DNA of 64,000 nucleotides from Arctopsyche grandis (Eukaryota; Arthropoda; Insecta; Trichoptera; Hydropsychidae): NCBI RefSeq assembly GCF_051622035.1, contig NC_135365.1, positions 7,838,501 to 7,902,500 of the forward strand, read 5' to 3'. Shown piece by piece: positions 63,048 to 64,000 of this stretch (position 1 is its first letter; each line of letters starts with the position of its first letter). The notes under the pieces were generated by a model. It saw only the letters and a program-made list of their open reading frames with translations, ran no database searches and was not told where the DNA came from. The position numbers and the translations under genes were made by a program.

Positions 63048-64000
63048 CAGGGTTTCCCAAACTTTTTATGCAATGGAACGCTTTACAAACCCGGAAATTT
63101 TAACGGAACACTTGGCTTATTTTTAAAGTTGGGTAAATATAAAATAAAATATATTATTAAAACACTTATTATCTATGCATTTCATAAATATTTTTAAATA
63201 TAGTGAGGAAAGCTCTTAACGACTTTGATAATTTTTTAGTCCTTGAATCGCAAATCTTCTAGATATCATACACAATAAAGGCGAGATCAATTCTGATATG
63301 TGGGGTAGTGTCGAGTTTGTTCCTGTACTTTGACCGTTGCAGCATAATAAAAAAATTCTGCTTCGCATAAAGAGGATTTAGAAAACGGAAGACAAAAAAT
63401 ATTTTTTTGAATAAAAATACCATTATTTTATTTTACTACCGCCATCTGTTTAAAACTAATAAACAAACGGTGGATAGACGTCAACGACTATCTCACCGGG
63501 CAGATTTAAAACGCGTCTTACACGATATTTTTGCACCATCGTAATGGCGGAGGATCCATTTACTTATATTGATGACCAAAATGAGCAATATGGCAGTATG
63601 AAAACGATCGGATAAGAGGCAAACTTTTTCCTGAATTGTAATCGTAAGTGAAACGTAAAGGAGGTATGTAAAAAAAATAGCTCGTTTTGCCATACGGGAA
63701 TATTCTTCTAACAAACTCGCCCAGAAATAATTTAATGGCTTTAAAATTCATCTCCTTTAAAACTACTGGCTTTTCATCTACTTGAAAATTAAGTCATTCA
63801 TCTACGACAGGAAAACAATCAAAATTATTAGATTCAAATGATGAAATCCAAAATTGAATTTTACCTCTTGTATTAAAAATTGTATTACTTTCACCTTATA
63901 TTGTAATACATTTTCCACAATTTTTATTTCCGTATCCAATTTCTATACAAACTGTCCTCCTGTATGTGCTTAGATTCTTGACTTCATAAACATCAGTGGA
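63048..64000 (-). mobile_element. hAT relic, second copy, inverted, runs off the window
   Basis: CAGGGTTTCCCAAACT starts at 63048. The following sequence is the reverse complement of the 29270-30038 element, including the transposase C-terminal piece. Relative to that copy it carries about 270 extra bp at 63400-63672, between matching GACAAAAAATA and AAAAATAGCTCGTTTTGCC. Either this is a nested insertion or the other copy has a deletion. The left end lies beyond the window. Confidence 0.82.

Overview
The window is insect nuclear DNA. It is AT-rich, its genes are split by short GT-AG introns (mostly 70-100 bp), and it is crowded with small DNA transposons, Helitron ends, a tRNA-derived SINE and RTE-like LINE debris. 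Five conserved eukaryotic genes were recognised and their exons joined with matching phases: the 3' part of a MARCHF6/TEB4 E3 ligase (+, 1-3293), ATAD5/Elg1 (+, 13480-16603), the p68 DEAD-box helicase Rm62/DDX5 (-, 20591-25819), the PAPS transporter Papst2/SLC35B3 (+, 27718-29096) and the Src-family kinase Src64B (-, 34192-37689, with an upstream exon near 38 kb). The insect order was not resolved.

The most unusual locus is 6217-9996 (-): one uninterrupted 1259-codon frame for an NLR-like protein. It has a STAND/NB-ARC-type P-loop NTPase core followed by a long ankyrin array. It has no introns, unlike its neighbours, and its last residues and stop codon lie inside the 3' end of a Helitron-like element. 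That makes it a candidate for horizontal acquisition, retroposition or Helitron capture, and the best lead for an undescribed system here.

Layout: 0-3.4 kb MARCHF6, with an RTE fragment interrupted by a MITE in its first intron; 3.4-6.3 kb a nested transposon cluster (long-TIR foldback, SINE copies, hairpin MITE, two abutting Helitron-like elements); 6.2-10 kb the STAND-ankyrin gene; 10-13.5 kb transposon remnants, including a piggyBac-like MITE; 13.5-16.6 kb ATAD5; 16.6-20.6 kb a gene-free stretch between convergent genes; 20.6-26.2 kb Rm62 and its GC-rich promoter; 27.7-29.1 kb Papst2; 29.3-30.8 kb a hAT relic and a MITE; 34.2-38 kb Src64B; 38-64 kb a gene desert with a Tc1 relic, foldbacks, hAT MITEs, SINEs and a few enhancer-like stretches. 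Part of that desert could be the upstream transcribed region of Src64B.

The five conserved genes are unrelated housekeeping and signalling genes (ER-associated degradation, PCNA unloading, RNA remodelling, sulfation, tyrosine signalling) and do not form a pathway. Two candidate splice variants stand out: a phase-compatible 60-nt cassette exon in Src64B between the SH2 and kinase domains, and an alternative last exon in MARCHF6 that would replace the conserved C-terminal element.
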